Assembly: GCF_020091585.1 (NCBI RefSeq)
Contig: NZ_CP083582.1
Span: 1,116,001 to 1,180,000, forward strand
From: Kovacikia minuta CCNUW1
GTDB taxonomy: Bacteria; Cyanobacteriota; Cyanobacteriia; Leptolyngbyales; Leptolyngbyaceae
DNA length: 64,000 nt
Direction: 5' to 3'
In this document: one piece after another, positions 27,413-37,588 of the stretch
Position numbering within the stretch: position 1 is the first letter of the stretch
Layout: each line of letters opens with the position of its first letter
Made by a program: the position numbers and the translations under genes
Notes under the pieces: model-generated
What the model was told of the DNA's origin: nothing
Databases searched by the model: none
Seen by the model: only the letters and a program-made list of their open reading frames with translations

Positions 27413-29982
27413 ATGAACGATAGTCCAACATCGGTGCAAACCGATTCCACCATCCTTCTACGGGCACCGCTATCTGGGCATCTGGTTCCGATCGAGCAGG
27501 TCCCTGATCCGGTCTTCGCGCAGAAAATGGTGGGCGACGGAATTTCGATCGACCCCATCAGTCAGACGTTGGTTGCCCCCTGTGATGGGGAAGTGATTCA
27601 ACTTCATCCAGCAAATCATGCCGTTACCTTGAAAACCGGTGAAGGGTTGGAAGTGCTGATGCACATTGGATTGGATACGGTGGCGCTGAAGGGGCAGGGA
27701 TTTACACCCAAGGTTAAGATGGGCGATCGGGTTCAGTCTGGGGATGCCCTGATTGAATTTGACGCCGACTACGTGGCGCTGCATGGCCCGTAGCCTGTTG
27801 ACCCAAATTGTGATTACCAACAGTGACCAGGTTGCTGCCTTTGCTCCCCACACGGGCAACGTGACCGTAGGGCAGGATGCTGTGCTAGACCTGACCCTGG
27901 CTGATGGTGCGTCTAGCGTGAAACCTGCTACCGAATCTGGGGATGCCATTATTTCAGAATCGATTACAGTGCCAAACCCAACTGGGTTGCATGCTCGACC
28001 AGCGGCGGTACTAGCAAACCTGGCGAAAAAATACAAATCTGACATCCGCTTACGCCGGGGTAAGGATCGTGCCAATGTCCGCAGTGTGGTTGGGATTATG
28101 GGTTTACAGGTCGAACATGGGGATACGGTTCAACTGGTGGCAAATGGTCCCGATGCGAAGGCGGCGATCGCCGAACTAACCGCAGCCCTGCGTTCTGGCT
28201 TGGGTGAAGAAGGATCGGTTCCGGTTGCTGCCCCTGCCAGCGTTGCCCTCGCCGATATTTCTCGCTCCGGCTCCCCGACCCCGCTCGGACGATCCAAATG
28301 TGTTGTTGGGAGTTGCCGCTTCGCCGGGTGTGGCAGTGCGCAGTACCTATCGCATTCAGCATCAGGAAATTGTTGTTTCAGAAATTGCCAAAAGTCCAAA
28401 CGAGGAACGGCGCAGGTTAGAGCAGGCGATCGCCCAATCAAAGTTAGAAATCGAAGCGCTGCGAGCCAAGGTGCATGGGCAGGCAGATGCGGGTAAAGCC
28501 GCCATTCTTGCAGCCCATCTGGAACTCCTGGAAGACCCGGAGTTGGTCGAGACTGCGGTCAGTGCCATTGATAAAGGGAAGAGTGCTGCCTCTGCCTGGC
28601 AACAAACCTATACCTCCCAGGCACAACAGCTTTCTCGATTGCAAAATGAATTGCTGGCAGCCCGCGCCAATGACCTGAGGGATATGGGTGGGCGGGTGTT
28701 GCGCATCCTCACCGGCGCAACGCTAGAGGCGAAAACCTACCCTGACAATACGATTCTGATTGCGGAAGACTTAACCCCCTCCGACACAGCAACGATGGAT
28801 CGCTCCAAAGTCCTGGGGTTTTGTACCGTGGGGGGCGGAGCAACCTCCCACGTTTCCATCCTGGCAAGGTCGATGGATATTCCAGCGATCGCGGGCACCG
28901 AACCCCGAGTTCTCGATTTGCCCGACGGGACCCCGGTCATTTTGGATGGCAGCAAGGGTACCCTTCGGCTCAATCCCTCACCGGAGGAAATGGAAAAAGT
29001 CAGGCGGTTACAAGCCCGTCTGAAGCAAAAACGGCAGATTGACCTGGCGGCGGCGAACGATCCGGCGATTACGACCGATGGCTACCGCCTGGAAATTGTG
29101 GCAAATATCGGCAGCAAAGCCGATGCCGAAAAGTCGGTTGACCTGGGCGGAGAAGGGGTCGGGCTACTGCGATCGGAATTTATCTTCATGGAACGCGATA
29201 GTGCCCCCAGTGAAGCGGAGCAAACGGAAATCTACTCCAGCATTGCAAAGGTTCTGGGGCCAGACCGATCCTTGATTATCCGCACCCTGGATGTGGGGGG
29301 TGACAAGCCCCTCCCCTACTTGCCCATTCCCCACGAAGAAAACCCCTTCCTGGGAGAACGCGGCGTCCGCATCGGGTTCGATCGCCCCGAAATCTTGCGG
29401 ACACAACTGCGGGCAATTCTCCAGGCATCCCAGTCCGGTAAGGTATCTGTCATGTTTCCCATGATCGCCCGTCTGGAAGAATTCCGAATGGCAAAAGCGA
29501 TGCTGGAAGAAGAACGCCAAAAGCTGGGGATTGCCCCGATTCCCGTTGGCATCATGGTCGAAATTCCCGCTGCTGCTGTGATGGCTCATCAATTTGCCGC
29601 AGAAGCCGATTTCTTCTCGATCGGCACCAATGACTTGACCCAATACACCCTGGCAATGGATCGGGGGCATCCCAAACTGGCTCCCTACGTCGATGGACTC
29701 AACCCAGCAGTGCTGAGTCTAATCGGGATGGCAGCCAAAGCCGCCAACGACCACGGCAAGTGGTGCGGCATCTGCGGTGGAATTGGCAGTGATCCACAGG
29801 CAGTCCCCCTGTTAATGGGTCTGGGCATTAAGGAACTCAGCGTCAGCGTCCCCACCATTCCCAGTATCAAAGCTCAGGTTCGGGAACTCAGCTTTGCAGA
29901 ATGCCAAAAACTCGCAGAAAAAGCACTCACCCTGAATACCGCAGCAGAGGTGAGAGCGTTGTGCCCGTTGCCAGAAGAGTAG
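27413..29982 (+). pseudogene. PTS multiphosphoryl transfer protein EIIA-HPr-EI, two frameshifts
   Basis: Domains in order: glucose-type EIIA (phospho-His in VLMHIGLDTV), HPr (NPTGLHARPAAVL) and enzyme I (GGATSHVSILARS with the phospho-His, LLRSEFIFM, CGGIGSDP). The layout matches NagF-type fusions that pass phosphate from phosphoenolpyruvate to an EIICB sugar transporter. The frame changes twice: one extra G at 27785-27786 (removal gives YVALHARSLLTQI), and one extra base somewhere in the C-rich linker 28250-28295 between HPr and EI. Corrected length is about 856 residues. The EIIC-EIIB gene follows. The protein is cytoplasmic. As written only fragments could be made, but all catalytic residues are conserved, which argues for recent damage or a sequence error. 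Confidence 0.9.
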
Positions 29983-30059
29983 AGGGGGAAGGGATGATGA
30001 ATGATGGATTACGAATTTTGAATGATGGATTTTGACTGAAACCTCGGAGTCACTAAAGG

Positions 30060-30156
30060 CAGAGGGCAGAAGGAAAAGCCTTCCTAACTCTCAATTCTTA
30101 ATTCTCAATTTCCCTAACCCCTACCACCTACCACCTACCACCTACCACCTACACAC
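30060..30156. repeat. Mixed heptamer repeats before the EIIC gene
   Basis: GGCAGAG/GGCAGAA, CTCAATT and CACCTAC 7-base-period repeats fill the gap between the EI fusion and the transporter gene. A frame from 30032 translates them, but the transporter's real start is the ATG at 30158. Confidence 0.85.
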
Positions 30157-30157
30157 C

Positions 30158-32020
30158 ATGTGGAAAAAATCTTTTGCCTTATTGCAACAGATGGGGAAGT
30201 CTTTGATGCTTCCCGTGTCTGTGCTACCGATCGCCGGACTGTTGCTCGGTTTGGGGAGTGCCCGCACCATCGAACTGGAAAATGTGAAAAAAGGCATTAT
30301 CTCCAGTGAAGCGTTTTGGTGGTTGCCTGAGTGGCTGGCAACCATTATGAAGCAATCGGGGGATTCTATCTTTGCTAACCTGCCCCTGATTTTTGCGGTT
30401 TCAGTGGCGATCGGCTATACCGCCAATGATGGGGTTTCTGCCCTGGCGGCAACCGTGGGCTTTGCCGTGTTCGTGGCATCGCTGGGGGCTGCTTCCACCC
30501 AACTTTGGGGCGTTGATCCCAAAGATTTGAAGACGGTGATGGGCATTTCCACCCTGGATACAGGGGTGTTTGGCGGCTTAATCATGGGATGTATTGCTGC
30601 CTACATGTTCAACCGATTTTTCCGGATCAAACTTCCCCAATATCTTGGATTTTTTGCTGGAAAGCGGTTTGTCCCCATCATCACGGGGTTGACGGCGATC
30701 GCCGTTGGGATTGCCATGAGTGTTATCTGGCCCCCGATCGGAAACGCCATCAATGTGGGGGCAAATGCCGCTGCATCGGGTGGAAATGTTGCCCTCACAG
30801 CCGCCATTTATGGGGTTGTAGAGCGGGCACTGCTCCCCTTTGGTCTGCATCACATTTGGAACGTTCCCTTCTTCTTCCAGATCGGCTCCTATACGGATTC
30901 GGCAGGCAAGGTGGTTCATGGAGATATTACGCGCTTCTTTGCGGGGGACAAGACTGCCGGAATTCTGGGAGGTGCCTACTGGTTCAAAATGTTTGGGCTG
31001 CCCGCAGCAGCGATCGCCATCTGGCATTCCGCCAAACCCAAAAACCGTAAGATAACAGGCGGTATCATGCTTTCTGCCGCCTTTACCTCCTTCCTGACCG
31101 GAATTACGGAACCGATCGAGTTCTCCTTTCTGTTCGTGGCACCCATCCTCTACGTGATCCATGCCCTTATGGCAGGATTTGGCAACTTTTTGTTTGTCAG
31201 CTTGGGAGGGCGCATGGGATTTACTTTTTCCCAGGGGTTTATTGATTTCTTCCTGTTTAACCGCTTGGGCAGTCCTGGGGTCTGGAAACTGATCATCGGC
31301 GGCGGCATTGTGGTGGCAGCCGTTTACTACTTCGTTTTCCGGTTTGCTATCCGCTTTTTTGACCTGAAAACACCGGGGCGCGAAGACGATGACGGAGAAA
31401 CCGCTGGCGAAGTCGCTCCTGCGCTCTCTGGCAGCGCTTCTGACATGGCACGAGAACTGGTGCGAGCCTTTGGTGGACGCAGCAACATCGCCACCCTTGA
31501 TGCCTGTATCACGCGGCTCCGGATTACCGTGCAAAACAAGAGTCGGGTCAGCAAAGCGAGACTCAAATCCCTCGGCGCTTCGGGTGTTCTGGAAGTGGGT
31601 GATAGTGTGCAGGCAATTTTTGGTCCCCGTTCCGAGAACCTCAAAACCGACATGGTGGAGTATCTCAAAACCGCTGGGGCAGAAGCCGACGAAGCCTATG
31701 CCCCCGCTCCCACGGAAGAAGTTGCCGCCGCTGCTGAATCCGTGGAACTAGAAATTCCCTCCGATCCCGCTGCAACCGATAAAGTCCGGGCAATTGTTAG
31801 CGCGCTGGGAGGCAGTAAAAACATCCAGCGGGTAGACTCGGCTGCCCTGACCCGTCTTCGCCTGGAAGTTAGGGATGATACAGCGGTCGATCCCGATCGT
31901 CTGCGATCGGCAGGCGTTGATGGGATCATGCAATTACCTGACCATAAGCTCCATCTCATCGTGGGACTGCATGCGGAACAATACGAACAGGAGATGAAAA
32001 AACAACTAACAAAAGTCTGA
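30158..32020 (+). CDS. PTS sugar transporter EIIC-EIIB-EIIB' (glucose/GlcNAc type)
   Basis: About 620 residues. The EIIC domain (about 1-400) starts MWKKSFALLQQMGKSLMLPV and has multiple membrane segments plus the conserved GITEPIEFSFLFVAP. A first EIIB domain has the phospho-Cys motif DACITRLRI. A second EIIB-like domain at the C-terminus reads AALTRLRL, with Ala in place of the Cys, so it cannot carry phosphate. The arrangement resembles NagE of the GlcNAc PTS; glucose is also possible. It lies downstream of the EIIA-HPr-EI fusion on the same strand, so together they could form a full phosphorelay. No nagA or nagB is nearby. Confidence 0.92.
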   Translation: MWKKSFALLQQMGKSLMLPVSVLPIAGLLLGLGSARTIELENVKKGIISSEAFWWLPEWLATIMKQSGDSIFANLPLIFAVSVAIGYTANDGVSALAATVGFAVFVASLGAASTQLWGVDPKDLKTVMGISTLDTGVFGGLIMGCIAAYMFNRFFRIKLPQYLGFFAGKRFVPIITGLTAIAVGIAMSVIWPPIGNAINVGANAAASGGNVALTAAIYGVVERALLPFGLHHIWNVPFFFQIGSYTDSAGKVVHGDITRFFAGDKTAGILGGAYWFKMFGLPAAAIAIWHSAKPKNRKITGGIMLSAAFTSFLTGITEPIEFSFLFVAPILYVIHALMAGFGNFLFVSLGGRMGFTFSQGFIDFFLFNRLGSPGVWKLIIGGGIVVAAVYYFVFRFAIRFFDLKTPGREDDDGETAGEVAPALSGSASDMARELVRAFGGRSNIATLDACITRLRITVQNKSRVSKARLKSLGASGVLEVGDSVQAIFGPRSENLKTDMVEYLKTAGAEADEAYAPAPTEEVAAAAESVELEIPSDPAATDKVRAIVSALGGSKNIQRVDSAALTRLRLEVRDDTAVDPDRLRSAGVDGIMQLPDHKLHLIVGLHAEQYEQEMKKQLTKV

Positions 32021-32454
32021 GAGAAGTAGGGAGCAGGGGCAGGGGGCAGGGAAAGGCTCAAGGCTCAAGGCTAAACGGTGTCAGGGATTACCAGTTTTCA
32101 GTTTTCAGGTTGCTCACTGCTTGCTGTTCACTGTTCATTCACGCCTGCCCCCACTCCACCCTCCACTCCACCCGCCCACCCCCCCCTCTTCCCTTCCCCA
32201 TCTCCCAGCCTGCCTTCTACCTTCCCCTTTCACCCGATTGTTAGCATTCCCTTATATCTGACGGCTTTGGTTCGGTTATCTCCCAATGTAAGGGGTGATT
32301 TTCTGGAAGTACTTGCCACGACGTTGGAGTATGCTAATATCAATAGCTGGAAAAGCTGCTTCCTTCTCGATTGCGTTTACCTACACATTTCTGAGACAAC
32401 CTTTGGAAGCTTCTTGCAGAATTATTTGTAAAACTCAACATGACCAAGGACGGT
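32021..32454. other. Gap without a supported gene
   Basis: About 430 bases. It begins with GGGGCAGGGGGCAGG and GGCTCAA repeats, then pyrimidine-rich CCACTCCACC repeats to about 32230. A frame of 117 residues crosses it but is a translation of these repeats. Confidence 0.6.
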
Positions 32455-32676
32455 ATGAGCCAGCAGGTTATTCAACCAATGGTTAAATTGCAGCGTCAGG
32501 TGCGAAAGTTGGTCGATTCAAAATTGCTGAAACCAACGGATAGCATCTGGAAAATTGCGCTTCTTTATGGGGATGATTGGTCCTACTGGAAGCAAGAGTT
32601 GCTTGCCTATGACTTCACCATGCAAGACCCGGTCAGTGATTTACTTGCCGTAGACAGCTGGGAAGATGAGGAATAG
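32455..32676 (+). CDS. Small cyanobacterial protein, DUF4327-like
   Basis: A 73-residue acidic protein. The pattern KLQRQVRKLVDSK, IWKIALLYGDDWSYWKQEL and ISDLL-type end (DPVSDLLAVDSWEDEE) resembles DUF4327, a short cyanobacterial family of unknown function. AAGGA four bases before the ATG at 32455 supports this start over 32440. Convergent with the kinase gene. Confidence 0.65.
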   Translation: MSQQVIQPMVKLQRQVRKLVDSKLLKPTDSIWKIALLYGDDWSYWKQELLAYDFTMQDPVSDLLAVDSWEDEE

Positions 32677-32734
32677 GAAAGGTTGAAGGTTAAGGGACGA
32701 AAATTTATCCTTTAGCCTTTATCCTTCAGCCTTT

Positions 32735-34037
32735 TTAAAGACATTGTGCCAGGGCTTGAGCGAGTTCTCTGGCAGTCTGGTAGCGATCGCCCGCATAGGG
32801 TTCGGTCGTGCGCTCAATTACCTTTCTAACTGGAAGGGGAATTGCCGCAACCCCTTCCAACAGAAATTTTTGGACGGGACCGCGCCGCTTCAGGAAACGG
32901 AGGGGCGCTTCTCCAGTTAACAAAAACACCAGGCTGGGGCCGATCGCATACAAATCCGATTGGGTCACCGGTCTTCCCTGATTTTGTTCTGGAGCACTGT
33001 ATCCCTCAGCACCGATGCGCGTTCTGGACGGCATCCCGGCAGCTTTGACCGCACCAAAGTCCAGCACGACAATGCGATGGGTCAAATTTTGAACCAGCAA
33101 ATTGCCAGGTTTGATATCGCGGTGAATAATAGGCATCTCGCGATGGTGCAAATACTCCAGAATTTCACAGGTCTGGATCATCCAGGCGATCGCCTGCCCC
33201 ACCTGGACGGGGCCATTTCGGCGCACCCACTTTTCCAGGTCCTGCCCGTGTAATAGTTCCATCACCAGATACTTGTTACCCCGCTCAACAAAAAAGTCGT
33301 AAAACCGGGGAATCCCTGGATGATTCAGGGTTTTGAGGGTGCTGGCTTCCCGCTCAAATAATTCGCGAGCTTTTGGGATGCGTACCATGTCCGCGTTCAT
33401 TTCCTTGAGCACCTGCAATCCCGCTCTTGGAACTGCGGCATTTGTAATCTCCGGATTCCACACCAGGTAAGTCGTTCCCATCCCACCCCTGCCCAGGATT
33501 CGCAAAACCTGGTACTGGCGGATGGTTTGCTCGACTCTAACCGGTTGACCACAGCGCACACAAAACAGATTTCCGGGAGCATTGCCCGCATGGGTACATA
33601 CGGGTGTTTTTTCTGAAATAGCAGGAGAAACTACTCCAATTTCAGGAAGAACAGGTAACAGGGGGGATTGGGGTGGGTTGCCTGTGGTTGATCTGGATAC
33701 GATCGAGGCTGTTAGCACCTGAAATTGCAGCACAGGTCCACCCTGAGCAAGCTGGATAGTCGCACCATCCGGCAGAATGCCCTGGGACATCACATAACCA
33801 TCGACAAAAGTGCCATTCGAACTGTGGTTAATCAGGTGCCATTGAACGATTCGACCTGACTGGCTTCCTGCCAGCTCCACCCTTCGAAGCTCCAGGTGAA
33901 ATCGGGAAACCAGCAAATCTTCCAGAATGACATGGTTTTCCGCGGCACGCCCAATTCTGATCAGAGACTCGTCTTCAAACCGCCACTGCTTTAAGGGAGT
34001 TCGTTGCTGAGGATGGAGGAGAGTCAGGAGTAACCAT
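32735..34037 (-). CDS. FHA domain Ser/Thr protein kinase, N-terminus frameshifted
   Basis: Order: FHA domain (RIGRAAENHVI, SRFHLE, NHSSNGTFVDG), a zinc-ribbon-like segment (NLFCVRCGQPV), then a Hanks-type kinase (GRGGMGTTYLV, Lys in LQVLKEM, HRDIKPGNLL, DFGAVKA, APEQ). Read directly, the frame has no ATG upstream of the FHA; it runs on to a TAA. The expected start, M-V-T-L-T-L-L-H-P, appears at 34037 if one C is removed from CTCC at 34027-34028. So the intact protein would have about 433 residues. No membrane segment. A PP2C phosphatase gene lies 114 bases upstream on the same strand and is the likely antagonist. Confidence 0.85.
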
Positions 34038-34151
34038 TGCCAGGGAAAAAAGTGCTGAGTGCTGCGGGCTGGGTGCTGAGTGCCGAACCTATCTACCTTG
34101 CTCAGTCCTTAGTCCTCAGTCCTCTGCCCTAAAACCTACCACCTGCCACCT
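34038..34151. repeat. Heptamer-like repeats between phosphatase and kinase genes
   Basis: GTGCTGA/GGTGCTGAG units and CAGTCCT repeats (34100-34125), then ACCTACC/ACCTGCC repeats, in the 114-base gap. Confidence 0.75.
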
Positions 34152-36218
34152 CTATCGAAGATGCTCTAAATTAGGACGAACTTTGGCACGGATGGCGATC
34201 GCCGTGATATTGTCATGTCCATTGTATTGGTTTGCCAGGTCAATCAATTGGCTGACCCCCTGCTCCAGATTTGCCTGGGAACTTAATAAAGGTTCCAGAT
34301 GGGTTTTATAGTGCTTTTCCAGCAAGTCATTATCTGAAAGTCCATCCGAGCAAAGCAGCAATAACGCATCTTCGTTGAGTTCCAGATACTGCACATCGGG
34401 TTTGATGAAGTGTTCATCACGAGGACCCAGTGCCTGGGTTAACTGATAAGCATCGGGTCGGGCATAGGCAATATCGGGTTCGACTCCCCGCTGAATTTCG
34501 CGCTGACCGACTTCGTGATCGATCGTAATTTGTTCCAGGCCCCGCTTGCGCGTGTAACGGTAGAGACGGCTGTCACCCACATGGGCAATCGCCACTTCTG
34601 TATCTTGAACTAACAACATCACCAGCGTTGTCCCCATCCGCCCACTGCCAGAGCGGGCATTTTGCTGATTTACATCGTAGATGGCTTTGTTGGCAAGTTG
34701 AACGGCTTCAGTGAGCACATCTGGTCCGGGAAGCTTATTGGAACCGGTCAGGAAGGGGTCATTTTGCCACTTTTCTTGAAAGAATTGGCGCAGGGTATCC
34801 ACTGCCAGGGCACTGGCAACTTCCCCGCCCGCATGCCCCCCCATACCATCGCAGAGGACATATAGATTACGGGCATGGACCGTTTTACCAGAGGGGCTTT
34901 CTAATCGGGCAACCTGGGTTTCGATGCCAAAATAGTCTTCGTTGTGGTCCCGCTGGCGACCAATATCGGTTCGACCGGCATCTTCCAGATTAAACAACTG
35001 CATGGGTAGAACAACCGTTGGCAAATCATCACTGTCAAGCTCGCCATCATCATCTACCAAAGTGGAAACATCTTCAGGGGGGATTTCCAGGCGGGTAGGC
35101 GCAACCGAGGCACTGACATCAGCGGTATCCATAGTCGTAGCTTCTGTTTCAGTGGAACGGGCATTGATTGGGAGGTCAGCAGATTTCATAGTCTCAAGTT
35201 CAGGGGTTGTTTCAACATCCAGCTGATTGGTCTGAAGTTCGTGGGCGATCGCCTCGATATAGGAGCGCAAGTCCGTTACAGTGTTCAACTGTCCCGCTTC
35301 TAGCTCAGCCAGGAGCAAGGAAATTGAACCAAATTGGGTTCGTTTGGATTGGGTGAACAACTGTTGCCAAAACCGTCCCAGATCTTGAAGGGTTAGAGGG
35401 GTAGCGGCTGAGTTTGCCCACAGACGTTGCAGGCAAATTGCCTGATCTTCATCCACGTGCAGGTTTGTGGTTTCTAGCAAACTTTGTTGATAGTTCAAAG
35501 GCTCCAGCAAATTCCACAGTTCCACCATTTCATAGAGCCAATGCAAAACCTGAAGTTGCGGCAGTTCTAAATCTTCGTTGAGCCAGAGATCAAGCAATAG
35601 GGGAAATTGGGAACGATCCTCCAGGAGTAAAATTTGCTGCCCCTCCTGTTGCCAGGCGTCATGCAGAACGGGGAGTGCATGGCAATATTTCTCTTGCAAT
35701 GCCAGGTAAGGTTGGGCGATCGCAGTTGGAATCATTGCTGTTACCGAAGTCACTGGATTGGAAGTGACCAACGGATTACTGGCAAAATCGGGCGAATTGG
35801 GTAGTTCGGGTGATGGTGCGGTTTCTTCCTGTTTCGTCAAGGTCTCTAACAAAGAGAGTTGAAAAGGCTGACAATCCAAAACTCTGAACTGGTTTTCCAG
35901 GCTCAAATCTTGTTTAGCGGACAGGGCTTCTAAAATCTGGTACCGCTTCTGGGCGTCTAACCACGACGTGACAGTCAGAACTTCTCCTGCAACTGAAGTC
36001 TCTGAATAAAGCGGCTTACCCGCTGACGCTGGAGTTCCAACCAAGATTGCCCACCAGGTGACGCCAGAGATCGTCCCACAGGCCTGGCAGTTCACCGCGT
36101 TAAAGGGAACTAGACGATTGCATTCAGGGCAGGTGTTCTGAGTCAGCGAGGTGCCACACTCCTGACAAAACTTGTTGATATTGGGATTTTCGAACTGACA
36201 TTGGGGACAGACAAGCAT
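34152..36218 (-). CDS. Zinc-ribbon PP2C-type protein phosphatase
   Basis: About 688 residues. The N-terminus holds two zinc ribbons (CPQCQFENPNINKFCQECG and CPECNRLVPFNAVNCQACG). A long acidic middle part has no known domain. The C-terminal third is a PPM/PP2C domain: GRQRDHNEDYFG, LYVLCDGMGGHAGGEVAS, IAHVGDSRLYR and CSDGLSDND, with all metal-binding Asp residues. It should dephosphorylate Ser/Thr, probably substrates of the FHA kinase encoded directly downstream. The start at 36218 (LVCPQC) is the usual one; an ATG at 36233 adds five residues. Confidence 0.9.
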   Translation of the reverse strand: MLVCPQCQFENPNINKFCQECGTSLTQNTCPECNRLVPFNAVNCQACGTISGVTWWAILVGTPASAGKPLYSETSVAGEVLTVTSWLDAQKRYQILEALSAKQDLSLENQFRVLDCQPFQLSLLETLTKQEETAPSPELPNSPDFASNPLVTSNPVTSVTAMIPTAIAQPYLALQEKYCHALPVLHDAWQQEGQQILLLEDRSQFPLLLDLWLNEDLELPQLQVLHWLYEMVELWNLLEPLNYQQSLLETTNLHVDEDQAICLQRLWANSAATPLTLQDLGRFWQQLFTQSKRTQFGSISLLLAELEAGQLNTVTDLRSYIEAIAHELQTNQLDVETTPELETMKSADLPINARSTETEATTMDTADVSASVAPTRLEIPPEDVSTLVDDDGELDSDDLPTVVLPMQLFNLEDAGRTDIGRQRDHNEDYFGIETQVARLESPSGKTVHARNLYVLCDGMGGHAGGEVASALAVDTLRQFFQEKWQNDPFLTGSNKLPGPDVLTEAVQLANKAIYDVNQQNARSGSGRMGTTLVMLLVQDTEVAIAHVGDSRLYRYTRKRGLEQITIDHEVGQREIQRGVEPDIAYARPDAYQLTQALGPRDEHFIKPDVQYLELNEDALLLLCSDGLSDNDLLEKHYKTHLEPLLSSQANLEQGVSQLIDLANQYNGHDNITAIAIRAKVRPNLEHLR

Positions 36219-36705
36219 GATGGGATTCCTCAATTCCCGCAGGGGAAACTCAGATTCAGAGCGGCTAACTAGAAATTGACACGAACAAACAGCCCCTTAG
36301 ACAACAATTAACTCATAGAAATCCAGACTGTAGCCTATTTAAGCAGAATTCCCAAAACTGTCCCCCTGTGTACAGGTTCTCTGAATGTTTCTGTATCCAG
36401 CACTTTTACAGTACTATAGCGATTCTCCCGTCCTGTCGCCTTCACATCTCTTTGTTAAATATTCTTTTTGGGCATTTCGAATCTGTTCTATTTCGAATTG
36501 GTCCAATTTAGATTGGACTGACGCAAGCCTTGGAGGTTTTAAGCCAAAACTTGCACTTCAGAACCCATATTGGTGCCTGAACTCCGAGGTTTTACCAAAA
36601 TCCTAAGTCCCGGTCAAGAAAGAGGTGATTTCTGCCGGATAAAAATTCATGCAGACTGAAAGGTGCTGCCAACAATTTGAATACGCCGACAAGATTTTCG
36701 AAAAC
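36219..36705. other. Gap upstream of the phosphatase gene
   Basis: About 490 bases, AT-rich. A small inverted repeat GTCCAAT-TTAG-ATTGGAC lies at 36501-36518. A frame of 73 residues (36385-36606) lacks a ribosome site and any family features, so it is not called. Probably holds the phosphatase promoter on the minus strand. Confidence 0.45.
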
Positions 36706-36776
36706 TGGGACGCTAGGATTCGAACCTAGGAATGGCGGGACCAAAACCCGCTGCCTTACCACTTGGCGACGTCCCA
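36706..36776 (-). tRNA. tRNA-Gln (anticodon TTG)
   Basis: On the minus strand the acceptor arms TGGGACG and CGTCCCA pair. The D arm is GCC/GGC. The anticodon stem GCGGG/CCCGC encloses TTTTGGT with anticodon TTG. The T arm CTAGG-TTCGAAT-CCTAG is standard. 71 bases; CCA is not encoded. Confidence 0.96.
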
Positions 36777-36869
36777 ATAACATGACCTTGTTTATCTTAG
36801 CAGCTTCCGTCCTGGACCTGTCAAGAAGCTAAGCCGCGCGAATTCAATTCCATCACGATTAATTCTGTA

Positions 36870-36934
36870 CGGGCGAAGCATGCGATCCCAGATCCTGGAA
36901 CCCTTTCACAGATTTTGCCCGCATGCTTCGCCCG
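36870..36934. repeat. Inverted repeat, 15-bp arms
   Basis: CGGGCGAAGCATGCG (36870-36884) and CGCATGCTTCGCCCG (36920-36934) are perfect arms around 35 bases. It lies between tRNA-Gln and the gene at 37001. A dispersed-repeat type element. Confidence 0.75.
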
Positions 36935-37000
36935 ACCCAAGCTCGAACTGATTTAATTTCCATTCCTAAATTGCATTCCCTCTTCATCTCCTATCTCCTT

Positions 37001-37588
37001 TTAAGAGTGGTTGACGGAAAGCAGTTGATGATTCAGGAACATGACTAGATCTTCGATGGTGGAAAGGGTTTGGGGATCAAAGCGATTGCTGAGGTCAACA
37101 CCAAAAAGCTGTTCAAAGTCATTGCAGAAGGAGAGTTGCCAGTCAAACCAGCAAACCGCAGGAATATGGAGGTCTTCACTCAGGCGATCGGTCGGTCGAA
37201 TGCGCGCCAATTCCAGACCTGTATATTTCTGAAAATAGACATAAACAAATTCTGCAAGCTGTTTCGAGATTGCTTTAGATTCCCAGAACTGTTCGAACCA
37301 CTCTTTTGCGCTGAGGGCAGGGCGTGAACGCAAGAACTGATTCACACGACGTCGAGTCCTGATGTCGGGGCTGAGGTCAGCGTAAGTTCTGAAACTGTCA
37401 AAAATATTCCTGAGCCGTCGCCACATGCGCCTAATGGGTTGCTGAACCTTGCTTAAGTATTCCCATTGCCTCAGGGATATCTCATCCCATTTTAGATTCC
37501 AGGATTTTGGGGTGCAGTTTTTGAAAACACTGACAGACAAACCATACAGGAAATTATTTAACCGAAATGCCAATTCTGCCACCATCAA
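37001..37588 (-). CDS. Hypothetical protein with ACP-like C-terminal domain
   Basis: A 195-residue basic protein. The C-terminal 70 residues (RPTDRLSEDLHIP, FEQLFGVDLSN, TIEDLVMFLNHQL) follow the acyl-carrier-like pattern of DUF1493: DxL.eDLgi, then F..FgvD and TI.DLv. The Ser that would carry phosphopantetheine is not visible (the region reads CWFDWQL). The N-terminal half has no known family. The assignment is from pattern only. Confidence 0.55.
   Translation of the reverse strand: MMVAELAFRLNNFLYGLSVSVFKNCTPKSWNLKWDEISLRQWEYLSKVQQPIRRMWRRLRNIFDSFRTYADLSPDIRTRRRVNQFLRSRPALSAKEWFEQFWESKAISKQLAEFVYVYFQKYTGLELARIRPTDRLSEDLHIPAVCWFDWQLSFCNDFEQLFGVDLSNRFDPQTLSTIEDLVMFLNHQLLSVNHS

Noticed and set aside
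32078-32431. Frame of 117 residues
   Set aside because: The first half is a translation of pyrimidine-rich repeats; no recognised domain and no ribosome site.
36385-36606. Frame of 73 residues upstream of tRNA-Gln
   Set aside because: No ribosome site, unusual composition, and a gap typical of promoter DNA.
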